Below are positions 43,536 through 53,600 of a DNA stretch of 64,000 nt, piece by piece; position 1 is the stretch's first letter, and every line of letters starts with the position of its first letter. Below the pieces are notes generated by a model that saw nothing but the letters and a program-made list of their open reading frames with translations, was not told the DNA's origin and did not search any database. Location of the stretch: the NCBI GenBank assembly GCA_965230415.1, contig CBDDKZ010000005.1:3162001-3226000 (forward strand), given 5' to 3'. This DNA is from CBDDKZ01 sp965230415. GTDB taxonomy: Bacteria; Bacteroidota; Bacteroidia; Cytophagales; JAAEPT01. Made by a program: the position numbers and the translations under genes.

Positions 43536-43845
43536 TTCTTAACTTGGTAAAGGCTGTAAAGTTTGGTGATTCGTATTATTTACAACCAGTTGACATTTGA
43601 AGAAAAGAAGAGATATAAAGTTGCAGGTATAATGTGGCGATTCGCTTTTCTTCGCGGAAAATAACTTTTAGTAAACTCGATCCACTTGTCCAATTTTAAT
43701 CAGGGTATAATCGTACAAATAATTTAAGAAAAACTGGTGTAATAGATTTAATCTATTTGATTTCAGAATTTTTAAACCATAATTTTGTGCATAATTGTTT
43801 AATGAGAATACAAAAAAAGACTTGAGCGCCCTATTAAAAAGGAAT
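43536..43845. other. intergenic region upstream of the PD40/type B cassette
   Basis: Apart from the promoter at 43756-43787, these 310 AT-rich bases hold no recognisable gene, repeat or terminator. The reading frame that extends from 43795 uses a TTG and adds no signal-peptide-like sequence, so it is treated as untranslated. Confidence 0.5.
43756..43787 (+). promoter_or_regulatory. strong Bacteroidota-type promoter of the T9SS export cassette
   Basis: TTTG at 43756-43759 and TAATTTTG at 43780-43787 are separated by 20 bases, an exact fit to the -33/-7 consensus. Transcription would begin near 43794, about 52 bases before the preferred ATG at 43846. Confidence 0.6.
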
Positions 43846-45099
43846 ATGAAACTTCTTCTATTGGCACTCCTTATGATCGGGGTACATAATACAAAAGCTC
43901 AAAAAATCTATGAAAAGGATTGGCGAGTGGCTATTGCATTCTATGAATTGGAAGAGTTTTCCAATGCACTTCCTTATTTAGAACTCTGCTATAAAAGAAA
44001 AGCCGATTTTAATACAGCTGCGTGCATCGCCGATTGTTATTATCAAATGCGTGACTTCTCGCAAGCAGAATATTGGTATTTATTAATTAGAAGGGAATAC
44101 CACGTTGAGAATTCTGAACTTATGCTTGCCAAAGTACAGCGCAGTAATGGTAAGTATGCAGCAGGAATTAATACATTACAGCGTTTATTAGAGAAAAATC
44201 CAACGAATAGCGAAGCCAGCGAATTGCTTCGCAGATGGGAGGAAGTGGCTAAATGGAAAGACCTGGAGAGCGATTATTTGCTTCTTAAACTCAAAGGCCT
44301 TAATACATCGTATTCTGAGATTTGTGCGGTGGATTATAAAGATGGTATTGTTTTTAGCTCTAGCCGGGAATCCACCTTTATCAGGCCCCAATATGGACGT
44401 ATTAATACGCCCTATCTGGATTTGTATTATTCAGAATTGAAAAAGAAACATTGGAAACGACCCACTTCTTTTTCGTCACTCCTTAATTCGCACCATCACG
44501 AAGGAGCGTGTACATTTAGCAACGATTACCAATCGATCTATTTTACACGGAGCGAGCGCGTGGAAAAGAGTCATAAAAATGAATCCAATGTAAACCCAAT
44601 CAAACTTTACAAATCGGAGATTTCCATGTTAGGATGGACGTCCCCATTACGGTTTGTGTTTAACGATTCGTTGAAATCTTATGCGCATCCATCTATATCT
44701 GAGGATGGGAAAATATTTTACTTTTCGTCGGATAGGGATGGCGGGTACGGTGGAATGGATATTTATTTTTGTGTTCAAATCGACAGTTTGTGGTCAGAAC
44801 CTGTTAATCTGGGCCCGGTGGTGAATACAAGCGGTAACGAATGCTACCCATTTATTCATCAGAATGGTTATTTATATTTTTCATCTGATGGGCACTCCGG
44901 GCTTGGTGGGCTAGATGTCTTTTCTGTAAATATGAAAGAAGATCAGCCTCAACATGTCGAGAATCTCAGGGCACCCATCAATTCATTTGCGGATGATTTT
45001 GGCATATTTTTGAGTAAAGATAAAACGAAAGGTTATTTGACTTCCAACAGACCCGGGGGAATGGGAGCGGAAGATATTTACATGATTGTAAGAAAATAA
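43846..45099 (+). CDS. TPR and PD40 beta-propeller secreted protein (PorE-like without OmpA domain)
   Basis: From the ATG at 43846, preceded by AAAAAGGAA, the 417-residue protein has a signal peptide (cleavage near NTKA-Q), a TPR-like helical region (about 20-125) and PD40 blades (YSSELK-type strands, then HPSISEDGKIFYFSSDRDGGYG, shown as SISEDGKIFYFSSD, and SNRPGGMGAEDIY at the end). It corresponds to the first half of the PorE-like protein at 8.0 kb and lacks the OmpA peptidoglycan-binding domain. It opens a run of co-directional genes for two type B cargo proteins and a PorP/SprF protein, so it probably works with their secretion or anchoring (inference). Confidence 0.78.
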   Translation: MKLLLLALLMIGVHNTKAQKIYEKDWRVAIAFYELEEFSNALPYLELCYKRKADFNTAACIADCYYQMRDFSQAEYWYLLIRREYHVENSELMLAKVQRSNGKYAAGINTLQRLLEKNPTNSEASELLRRWEEVAKWKDLESDYLLLKLKGLNTSYSEICAVDYKDGIVFSSSRESTFIRPQYGRINTPYLDLYYSELKKKHWKRPTSFSSLLNSHHHEGACTFSNDYQSIYFTRSERVEKSHKNESNVNPIKLYKSEISMLGWTSPLRFVFNDSLKSYAHPSISEDGKIFYFSSDRDGGYGGMDIYFCVQIDSLWSEPVNLGPVVNTSGNECYPFIHQNGYLYFSSDGHSGLGGLDVFSVNMKEDQPQHVENLRAPINSFADDFGIFLSKDKTKGYLTSNRPGGMGAEDIYMIVRK

Positions 45100-45163
45100 T
45101 TCATTATTTTAAGCTTACCTTTCCATAACTATTACTGTTTATGAGTTCATTGTACATTTAAGC

Positions 45164-47266
45164 ATGCGTGTATTTAAATTGTCACATGTGCATTTTTATA
45201 AGAGGGTTTCATCGCAAAATGTGGTGCTATTCATCTTGTTTATGTTGAATAATTCGATTGCATACACTCAAGATTCGTTAAGGAGTATTTTTGTCGAAGG
45301 AGTTCAACGAGTTATGGGGATAGCAAAAAACGATGATGGTTTTGTGCTGACAGGTTTTGTTGAAAACGAAGAAGATAATTTATTACTACTCTTTGTGGAT
45401 AAGCAATTCAATGTTCAAAATAATATACTTTATGGACGACACTCAGATATATTGGTGACTCAGGATATTATGGTTTCTTCGACGGGAAATATCTATGTGA
45501 CAGGCTATCCGAATAATAGAATGTTTGGATTTTTTGTGCTTAAATTTACTTCCACAGGAGGTTTTTTGTGGGGTCAGCGCTATGAAAACGAAGGGGATTC
45601 AGGAGTGGGTATGACTTTAAGAGAGAAAAAGAACGGTAATATTATTTTAAATGCAGGAATAAAGTATGATCATGAAATAGAAAAGTATGCAGATCGCTTG
45701 CTGGTGGAAATTGATGAAAACGGTTTAATTCAATATGCACGACAATTGAATAGTTTAGATGCTACAGAGATTGGAAATGGTTGCATTGTGACAACAGATG
45801 GTGGCACGCTTTTAGCCGGTGCTATTATTGAGCATCCTCAAAATTTTGGAACGAGCGATTTGGAAATTTTAAAGATGAATGATCAGGGAGAAGTTGAATG
45901 GGCTAAGATTATAGGAAGGTCGGGTGCTGAGTCAGATGAACGTCCTTTTGGAGGTATTGCAATTACAGAAAATCAGGACGGTTTTATAGTTGCAACCAGT
46001 AGTTCACAAGTCAATGGTGTTTATGATTTGTTAATTATCAAATTGGACTCAGGTGGTGATACATTATGGACGCATGTATATGGTTCTGAAAACAATGACT
46101 TTTTGCAATTGGGAGAAATTATTGAGAATGAAAATAATGAGCAATGGTTGTTTACCGTTCAGGTTTTAGATTCAACAAAAAGTATTTTAAATGCGCTGAA
46201 AATTAATGAGGAAGGAAAAGTATGTTCTCAGTTTCGTTATAATCCAAACGGTCATATATGCATTGAAGGCAGCGTGGTGGTTGCAGATAAAATATATCTG
46301 ACCGGTTATGTAACATCTATAAGTGATGGACAGCAGGGAATTGTTTTGATCATGGATAATGAATTAGGTTTTTGCGAGAATGATACCAATGCCATAGATT
46401 ATGTATATAAGTCTGGCGGGCCTGTTTTTTTCGATAATTTGGATATGACTGCAAGGGAAAACCTGGACGAGATTGCCTGGAGTGTACGCCAGTCCCAAAA
46501 AAACTTTCATGCACGTCAATTTTGCACCTCATTTAGTGGAGCACCTGAAATTAATTCTTCGGATACATCAATCTGTCTTGGCGATTCTATCACCTTGCAA
46601 TCTTCAATAGACAACGTTCAGTGGTACCTCAATGGTAAGGAAGGGGAAGTTATTAGTGAGTTGTCCTCAATCATTGTTGTGCCCCAAGAAACTTCGACTT
46701 ATTATGCGGTACATTCTAATGGGAAGTGGGATTCAGTTATGGTTTATGTGAAAAGTGATACCGATCGCGATTGCGTTGCAATTGACGTTCGACAAAATCA
46801 AAATACCTATTGCCCCGGAGATACTGTCAGACTTTCCACTACATTAGATGATATCTGGTGGTCTAATGTAGCTCATCCTGAAGATACTGTAAGCGTGTCC
46901 CCGGTTTATGAGTTTAAAGCGGATAGTACTGAAAAAATACTACTTAACCTCGCTAATGGTAGATATGGAGAGGTTGATGTTGAAGTTTATGATATAGGTG
47001 ATCCAGGCTGTTTTAATATCAATATATATGAATTAATAAGTCCGAATTACGATGGCGCAAATGAGGTGTTTTATGTAGAACCTTTAAATAGGATTTACCC
47101 TATTTATCTAAAAGTATTTAACATAAACAATGAGCTGGTTTATGAAAGTGAAAACTATCAAAACAATTGGAACGGCGAAAATTTAGCCGATGGTTGGTAC
47201 TATTATTTTATTTCAACACTCAATAACGATAATGAATATAATGGCTACTTATTAATTCAACGTTGA
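45164..47266 (+). CDS. T9SS type B secreted protein, paralog 1
   Basis: The 700-residue protein has an N-terminal hydrophobic signal (about 20-37, cleavage near AYTQ), a long region of blade-like repeats with DGGTLLAG, DGFIVAT and LDSGGDTLWTHVYG motifs, as in Bacteroidota beta-propeller surface proteins, two Ig-like modules (SICLGDSITLQSS at about 466), and a type B C-terminal domain (ISPNYDGANEVFYV, then VFNINNELVYESENY). It is a paralog of the next gene, with the same order and matching motifs. PorP/SprF-type proteins encoded next to such cargo are known to be needed for their export. The natural ligand is unknown. Confidence 0.8.
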   Translation: MRVFKLSHVHFYKRVSSQNVVLFILFMLNNSIAYTQDSLRSIFVEGVQRVMGIAKNDDGFVLTGFVENEEDNLLLLFVDKQFNVQNNILYGRHSDILVTQDIMVSSTGNIYVTGYPNNRMFGFFVLKFTSTGGFLWGQRYENEGDSGVGMTLREKKNGNIILNAGIKYDHEIEKYADRLLVEIDENGLIQYARQLNSLDATEIGNGCIVTTDGGTLLAGAIIEHPQNFGTSDLEILKMNDQGEVEWAKIIGRSGAESDERPFGGIAITENQDGFIVATSSSQVNGVYDLLIIKLDSGGDTLWTHVYGSENNDFLQLGEIIENENNEQWLFTVQVLDSTKSILNALKINEEGKVCSQFRYNPNGHICIEGSVVVADKIYLTGYVTSISDGQQGIVLIMDNELGFCENDTNAIDYVYKSGGPVFFDNLDMTARENLDEIAWSVRQSQKNFHARQFCTSFSGAPEINSSDTSICLGDSITLQSSIDNVQWYLNGKEGEVISELSSIIVVPQETSTYYAVHSNGKWDSVMVYVKSDTDRDCVAIDVRQNQNTYCPGDTVRLSTTLDDIWWSNVAHPEDTVSVSPVYEFKADSTEKILLNLANGRYGEVDVEVYDIGDPGCFNINIYELISPNYDGANEVFYVEPLNRIYPIYLKVFNINNELVYESENYQNNWNGENLADGWYYYFISTLNNDNEYNGYLLIQR

Positions 47267-47369
47267 ATAATAGCAGGTATGTGTTTTTTCAAGAGAAAAT
47301 GAATTGTAGTGTAAATTAATATAAATTGTTTTAATTTGGTGTTTTAAAGCCGTACTGAGTCTGAATGAA

Positions 47370-49484
47370 ATGAAAGAATTAACCTGGAAATTGTTTCTTA
47401 AATCGTGCTTGACAATTTGTATTTTTTTTGCTGCTAAATGTTACAGCCAGCTAGATAGCTCCAGGATTTTTGCTTTTGAAAATGTCGCTTCTTTAAGGCA
47501 AATAATACCAATTGATGATGGTTATTTATTTTGTGGTCAAATTAAGGATACAGGCTTTGGGGCAAATGATGCACTCATTGCAAGATTAGATAAAAACTAT
47601 AAGCAGGTCTGGTGTAAAATCATTGGAGATGAAATTAACCAATTTGCATTTAAATTTGTATTAACAGATGATGATCATTTGTTAGTATTATTTACTTCCA
47701 CAGATGATTTTTCCTCTATTAGTCCGGCAATAATGAAGATGTCATTAGAAGATGGTGAGGTTAAATGGTATAAAACCTATCAAAAAAAGGACTATAATTT
47801 TGTGACTTTTTGGGCCTATAAACTAGAAAATGCAAGTAACGGGAACTATTTTATCCATGGGACGGACTTCTTTGATCCTTCGGAAAATTATAATCAAGCG
47901 ATAATTGAAATTGATAATGATGGTAATATTGTTAGGTCTGTTTCAGTAGATTGTGAATTCAGTGGAGATTTATCAAGTGAAGCTATTGAAACAAAAGATG
48001 GAGGGTATTTATTGACAGGTGCAATAGCTTTTAACGGTGCTAAAAATGAAGGTGAGACCGATGCAGAATTGATTAAAGTTGATAAAGACGGAAATGTAGA
48101 ATGGGCCAGACTGTTTGGCAGTAGTGAATCGGAATTAGTAGGTGATATAAGAACTTTTACTGCAGTAACAGGTGTAACTGAGATTGATAATGGCTATTTG
48201 TTTTTTACAGCTACCCAAGGTGCAGAAATAGGCGGGATAGATATAATACTAGCAAAATTTGATTTAAAGGGAGATACCGTATGGACCCGGGTATATGGTA
48301 CAGATGCTGATGATGTTGTCTCTAGTCGCACAATTAATGTTATTGGACCTAATGAATTTGCATTAGCAATTGATGCAAAAATAAAGAACGGCTTAAATAT
48401 TGTGTTTACTTTTGACAGTTTAGGCAATGTATTGGATCAATATTTATATGGTGGCGATTCATTTTATAGTATGGGATATATGTATCAAGATACGCAGCGG
48501 GTAATGACTGTTGGGGTAACGAGCCCTACAGGTTTTAACGAGGCCTATTTTATGGAATGCGAGACATTTTTGGACTTTTGCATGCCACGGGTAACTGATT
48601 ATGAGATGACAGAACAAAAAGGTTTGGAGCTCTTTCTTAAAACATTGGAATGTACCACCACCGTTTTCGATACAGTGTTAGAAATACCATTTAATAGCAA
48701 TGATTTTACATTAAGTCCAAGACTATTATGTAGTAAATACACAGGGAATCCCACTATTAATAGTACTTCTAACGCGATATGTTCTGGAGATTCTGTAACA
48801 TTAAGTTCTTCTATAACGGATGTTTATTGGTCGAAAAGTGATCAGCCAGATAGACCTATTTCCTCTCAAGATACCTTATTAGTAAGCCTTCAGGAGCAGA
48901 CGACCTATTACTTAACCAGAAACGATAATGGTAAAAGGAGCTCTATTGATATTGAAATATTGGATGATGACCACATCGATTGTGTTTCTATAAGCATTTT
49001 CGCTAGTGATACATTGCTATGCCAGGGGGATACAGTTGTATTGTCAACAAATGTAATAGATGATTATTACCAATGGAGTGCTGAACCGGCAATTGACAAC
49101 CAATTTATAAATGACCAACAGGAAATAGCCGTTTCAGTAGATACTACTCAGTTGTTTACTTTGACATTAAGTAACGGAAGAAGTCAAACCAAGGAAGTGA
49201 GCATATTACCCGGTACGGTTGAAACATGTATAAATGTCAGTGTTTTTGAGCTCATAACTCCAAATGGTGATGGGGCCAATGATGTATTTTATATTAATCA
49301 GATAGATCAGTTTAGCAACACGTTAGTACAAATATTTGGCATTAATGGTCAACTTGTATTTGAGGACAACGATTATAAGAATAACTGGGATGGGGGAGGT
49401 CTTCCCGACGGGGAATACTTGTACCACGTTTATGTGGAAGCAATAAACAGGCATTATAGAGGGGAGGTTATTATACAACGATGA
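47370..49484 (+). CDS. T9SS type B secreted protein, paralog 2
   Basis: This 704-residue paralog of the preceding gene has a signal peptide (about 8-27, cleavage near KCYSQ), propeller-like repeats (DGGYLLTGA, KVDKDGNVEWARLFG, FDLKGDTVWTRVYG), two Ig-like modules (AICSGDSVTLSSS at about 466) and a type B C-terminal domain (LITPNGDGANDVFYI, then GQLVFEDNDYKNNWDG). Its stop overlaps the start of the PorP/SprF gene by 4 bases (ATGA), which ties cargo and transporter together. The tandem copies probably arose by duplication and have diverged. Confidence 0.82.
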   Translation: MKELTWKLFLKSCLTICIFFAAKCYSQLDSSRIFAFENVASLRQIIPIDDGYLFCGQIKDTGFGANDALIARLDKNYKQVWCKIIGDEINQFAFKFVLTDDDHLLVLFTSTDDFSSISPAIMKMSLEDGEVKWYKTYQKKDYNFVTFWAYKLENASNGNYFIHGTDFFDPSENYNQAIIEIDNDGNIVRSVSVDCEFSGDLSSEAIETKDGGYLLTGAIAFNGAKNEGETDAELIKVDKDGNVEWARLFGSSESELVGDIRTFTAVTGVTEIDNGYLFFTATQGAEIGGIDIILAKFDLKGDTVWTRVYGTDADDVVSSRTINVIGPNEFALAIDAKIKNGLNIVFTFDSLGNVLDQYLYGGDSFYSMGYMYQDTQRVMTVGVTSPTGFNEAYFMECETFLDFCMPRVTDYEMTEQKGLELFLKTLECTTTVFDTVLEIPFNSNDFTLSPRLLCSKYTGNPTINSTSNAICSGDSVTLSSSITDVYWSKSDQPDRPISSQDTLLVSLQEQTTYYLTRNDNGKRSSIDIEILDDDHIDCVSISIFASDTLLCQGDTVVLSTNVIDDYYQWSAEPAIDNQFINDQQEIAVSVDTTQLFTLTLSNGRSQTKEVSILPGTVETCINVSVFELITPNGDGANDVFYINQIDQFSNTLVQIFGINGQLVFEDNDYKNNWDGGGLPDGEYLYHVYVEAINRHYRGEVIIQR

Positions 49485-50437
49485 TAAAATGTATAGCCGC
49501 AATTATCCTTTTTTTTACATGGATATCTGCTTTTGCACAACAAGATATCACTTATGCGCATTACATGTTTAGTCCTGTGTCGGTGAACCCGGCAAGTGCC
49601 GGTTTAGAGGATGGACTAAGCACTGCGGCATTTCATAAAAGACAAACGTTTGAGACAGGAAGAATACTTGTAGGGAATTTGTTTCAGGTAAGTTCACCAT
49701 TACGTTATAATCAGATGGGAATTGGGGGCTCTTTTTCTTCTGTACAAAGCAGAATAGCTTCAGTCAGAAGTCTGATAATCCATTATAATTACAGAATTAA
49801 CGCGTTCGGAGGCATTGTTTCTTTTGGGATGTATGGTGGAATTAGAAGCTATTCGGTAGACTTTAATTCCTTGAATGTCAGACATAACTATGATGTAATA
49901 ATTTCGCCCGAGGGGACTGGTATTATACCGGATCTCGGTGCGGGATTACATTTTAACAAGTCCAATTACTATTTGGGTTTGGCGGTACATCATTTGAATG
50001 AAAGTGCAATGCGATTGGGGACTAATACTGCCAGTAATGCAAGTTTGAGCAGGCATTACTATGCTTTGAGTGCTTACAATATTCAACTAAATGAAAACAT
50101 AGTATTCAAACCAAGTGTTTTACTAAAATGGGTGCCGCAGTCGTCTTTTCAAGCCGACCTGACTGGTCATCTCTTTTTAAAAGACAGCTATTGGTTAGGT
50201 GTTCTTTTTAGAACAAGTAACGAATTGAGTATTCAGGGAGGTTTGGATGTGAGTCACTTTATGAAAAAATCCAGACATTCTTTTAGAATTAGCTATGCTT
50301 ACGAAGTTCCATTTAAACCTTTAAATATTATAAGTACTGCAACGAATGAAATAGCACTTTTGTGGCGTTTTGTTCCGCGACCTGTTGTGGGTAAGTTGAA
50401 GAAGATGAAAGTAACAAAATACCCGATTATTTATTAA
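49481..50437 (+). CDS. PorP/SprF family type IX secretion membrane protein
   Basis: PorP/SprF proteins are outer-membrane barrels that partner with T9SS; family members encoded beside type B cargo help secrete that cargo. The 318-residue protein has a signal peptide (cleavage near SAFAQ-Q), the family opening HYMFSPVSVNPASAGL, and FHKRQTFETG-type barrel strands to the C-terminus. The ATG overlaps the stop of the second type B paralog by 4 bases. With that gene and paralog 1 it forms an export module, and the PD40 gene at 43.8 kb probably belongs to the same unit. Confidence 0.92.
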   Translation: MIKCIAAIILFFTWISAFAQQDITYAHYMFSPVSVNPASAGLEDGLSTAAFHKRQTFETGRILVGNLFQVSSPLRYNQMGIGGSFSSVQSRIASVRSLIIHYNYRINAFGGIVSFGMYGGIRSYSVDFNSLNVRHNYDVIISPEGTGIIPDLGAGLHFNKSNYYLGLAVHHLNESAMRLGTNTASNASLSRHYYALSAYNIQLNENIVFKPSVLLKWVPQSSFQADLTGHLFLKDSYWLGVLFRTSNELSIQGGLDVSHFMKKSRHSFRISYAYEVPFKPLNIISTATNEIALLWRFVPRPVVGKLKKMKVTKYPIIY

Positions 50438-50593
50438 TGGCACAAAAGAAATACCGATTCAATTGTTGGTGCAGCTCTTAAACTAAAGAACTTGATGAAT
50501 CAGGTTAACAAATAATTAAGTATTACCATTTTTCAGTAGTGAAAATTAAAGCATTCTTAAACTGCCATTCACCTTCAGGCCTTTTTGTAGAGA

Positions 50594-50601
50594 TAGCTTT
50601 G
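50594..50601 (+). promoter_or_regulatory. -7 promoter element of the nucleotidase-nuclease gene
   Basis: TAGCTTTG matches TAnnTTTG exactly, 42 bases before the ATG at 50644. No TTTG is at the right -33 distance. Confidence 0.35.
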
Positions 50602-50643
50602 TCGTAGTAAAATTTATTACCAAAGTACTAAACAAGCTCTACA

Positions 50644-53600
50644 ATGTTTAAAAACTCCTTTCTTATTGCTGCGTTAGCCCTTTTTATCACCGGGTTGGCG
50701 CAAGCACAAACGACGATTGATACCCTTTCGGTATTGACGTCAGACGATGCAGAGGAACTATCTTCTGCAGAACTAAACAGCTCTTTAAATCCAGGAGACC
50801 TGGATATAGGAAGCTCAGACCTTGAAATGGTGGATGATTCATCATGGAACGGTATTGGTCAGACAATAGGTATAAGATTTGAAGAATTAGATCTGCCTGT
50901 TGGAACAGTTATTCAAGAAGCATACATCGAATTTCAGGCAGATGGCAGTCAGTCAGCTCCTGCATCTTTGGCTATCGTTATCGAAGATGTAGATGATGCG
51001 GAAGCATTTGAAAATACCCCTTTTAATATTTCATCGCGCACAGGTTCGATTGATACGGTGCTTTGGAATGTGACACCATGGACTAGTGGTGAGCTTTACC
51101 AAACTCCTGATTTAAGTACACTAATTCAAAGTGTAATTGACCGTGGTGGATGGGAAGCATTGAATGATATTGCTTTCATAATTACAGGTGAGGGTCAGCG
51201 TCGTGCCGAATCTTCTGACGGATTGCAGGCTCCGAGATTACACCTGGTAGCAGAACGTCCGATTATCATACAAGTACCTGAACTGGTAGCAGAAATACCG
51301 GATGAGGAATTGCTTGTAAATTGGGAATTTGCCGTAGATGTGAAACCTTACTTCATTGATAGAGATTCTGAGTTATCATTTGCTGCTTTCGAAACAGGCA
51401 CCAATGTGTTACCGTCATGGATGACTTTTGTAGATGGGGTGCTTTCCGGCGCCAACGATGTTGTAGGAACAACATCAATCACCATTGAAGCAAGTAGTGA
51501 AGGCGAAGCTATTACCGATACTTTCGAAATTGTTTATATACCCGCTTCCGGCGACTTTACCTTAGCTATATTTCATAACAATGATGGTGAATCTGACCTA
51601 TTAGCAGATTCTGTCGTGATTAATGGAGAAACGGTTGCTGCTGGTAGTATTTCACAATTTAAGTTTACTTTAGACAGCTTACGTGATCAGGCTTCTGACA
51701 GAGGCTACGAGAGTATTATGCTTTCTTCAGGAGATAACTTCCTGGCTGGTTTGGAATACAACGCTTCTCAAGCCAACGGTGTATTTTATGACGCATTGGC
51801 ATTAGATGCTTTGGATTACGACGCAATTGATTTAGGTAATCATGACTTCGATTTCGGAACGCAGGTGTTAGCTGATTTGATTAATTCTTTCACAACCAAT
51901 TTAGCTCCTTACCTAACCTCAAATTTAAGTTTCGAAAACGTTCCTGAGTTACAGGCCTTGGTTGATGCTGACAGAATCCTTCCTTTTACTGTTGTTAATA
52001 AAGGTGGACAGGATATCGGTGTGATAGGTTTAACAACGCCAATTCTTGATATCATCTCCAGCCCGGGGCAAACTACTATTTCCGATGCAATTGCCGATTC
52101 AGTTCAAAAATATGTTAATATTTTAGAAGGTCAGGGAATAAATAAAATTATCCTTATTAGCCACCTTCAGGGTATCGATGAAGATTTAGACTTCGTAGAT
52201 GATGTAACGGGCATTGATGTAATCATCGCCGGTGGTGGTGACGAACTATTGGCTAATAATCCTTTCTTGGGTGATCCTTATGGTTTACCAACATTTGATT
52301 CATATCCTATCGTTGCACAAGACGCAGACGGTGAAGATGTTTATATTGTAACAACACCTGGTGGGTACCGTTACTTAGGAAATTTATTGATCGATTTTGA
52401 TGCTTCCGGAAATGTGACCAGAGTCTACAATTCAGATCCTGTATTTATTACCGGGCAATCAGACCCTTCTTGCATTGCTTCTATTGAACAACCCATCATC
52501 GATTACATAGGTAACCTTTCGACTAATGTTGTAGCAACTGTTGAAGATTCTCTGGATTTCAGAAGAGAAACACTTCGTGTTGGCGAAACCAATGGCGGTA
52601 ACTTATTTGCTGATGCCGTTCTTTGGCAAGCGCAACAGAATGCTGCTTCATTCGGTGTGAAAGTTCCGGAAATAGCTATGCAAAATGCGGGAGGTTTGAG
52701 AATTGAATCTTATGTTGGTGAAGGGGATTTTACGGAAGATTTAACTTACGAAATCGCTGCTTTTACTAACATCGTTTCTGTAGTGGAAGATTTGACTCCT
52801 GAGAAATTATTAGAATTAATGGAACATGGTGTGGCTTCTGCACCTGCAGCTAATGGTCGTTTTCCTCAAATTGCAGGGTTTACAATGGTCTACGATCCAT
52901 CTCAAGAGGCTGGTAATAGAATTCAGTCTATAATTCTTGACGATAGTACCGTAATAGTAGAAAATGGTGAAGTTGCTCCTGATGCTCCAACTGTATCAAT
53001 GGCAACTATCGATTTCATTGCTAATGGTGGTGATGGTTACCCATTTGCCCCTTTTGGGTTCACCACTTTAGGAAATACTTACCAACAAGCATTGTTGAAT
53101 TACTTAACGGATCCGTCGGCTTTAAATGGTGTAGTTACAGAAGCACAATATCCGCTGGGTATGAATGAGAGAACATTAGTTGAAATAGCTCCTTCAGATG
53201 TATTAAGTGCTATACAAGTAAGTGAAGACTTCAACGGATGTGAAACAATTGGTTTCCCAACAGACTGGACAGCTTTCAGCGTGTCAAGTAATGCAGACTG
53301 GACTTGTTCTGATGACACAAGAGGGGCCAGCGGTGAAGCCGGTGATTATAGTGTTGAAATGAATGGCTTTGGTGCAGATATGGCCAGCGATGACTGGTTG
53401 ATCACTCCAAAATTGACATTTGAAGCTGATCAGGAATACATCTTTAATTTCAATTCAATGTCTCGTTTCTCCGGTCCACATATTGAAATTCTTTACTCTT
53501 CAGACTATAGTGGTGCCGGTGACCCTAATGCCGCTACCTGGACAAGAGATTTGGATGCAGAAGCTGTTGCTGCACAGAATGATTCATGGGATTTCGTGAA

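Noticed and set aside
43795..43845. Upstream extension of the PD40 gene from a TTG
   Set aside because: The extension has no signal character, and the ATG at 43846 is preceded by an AAAAAGGAA sequence and starts a normal signal peptide.
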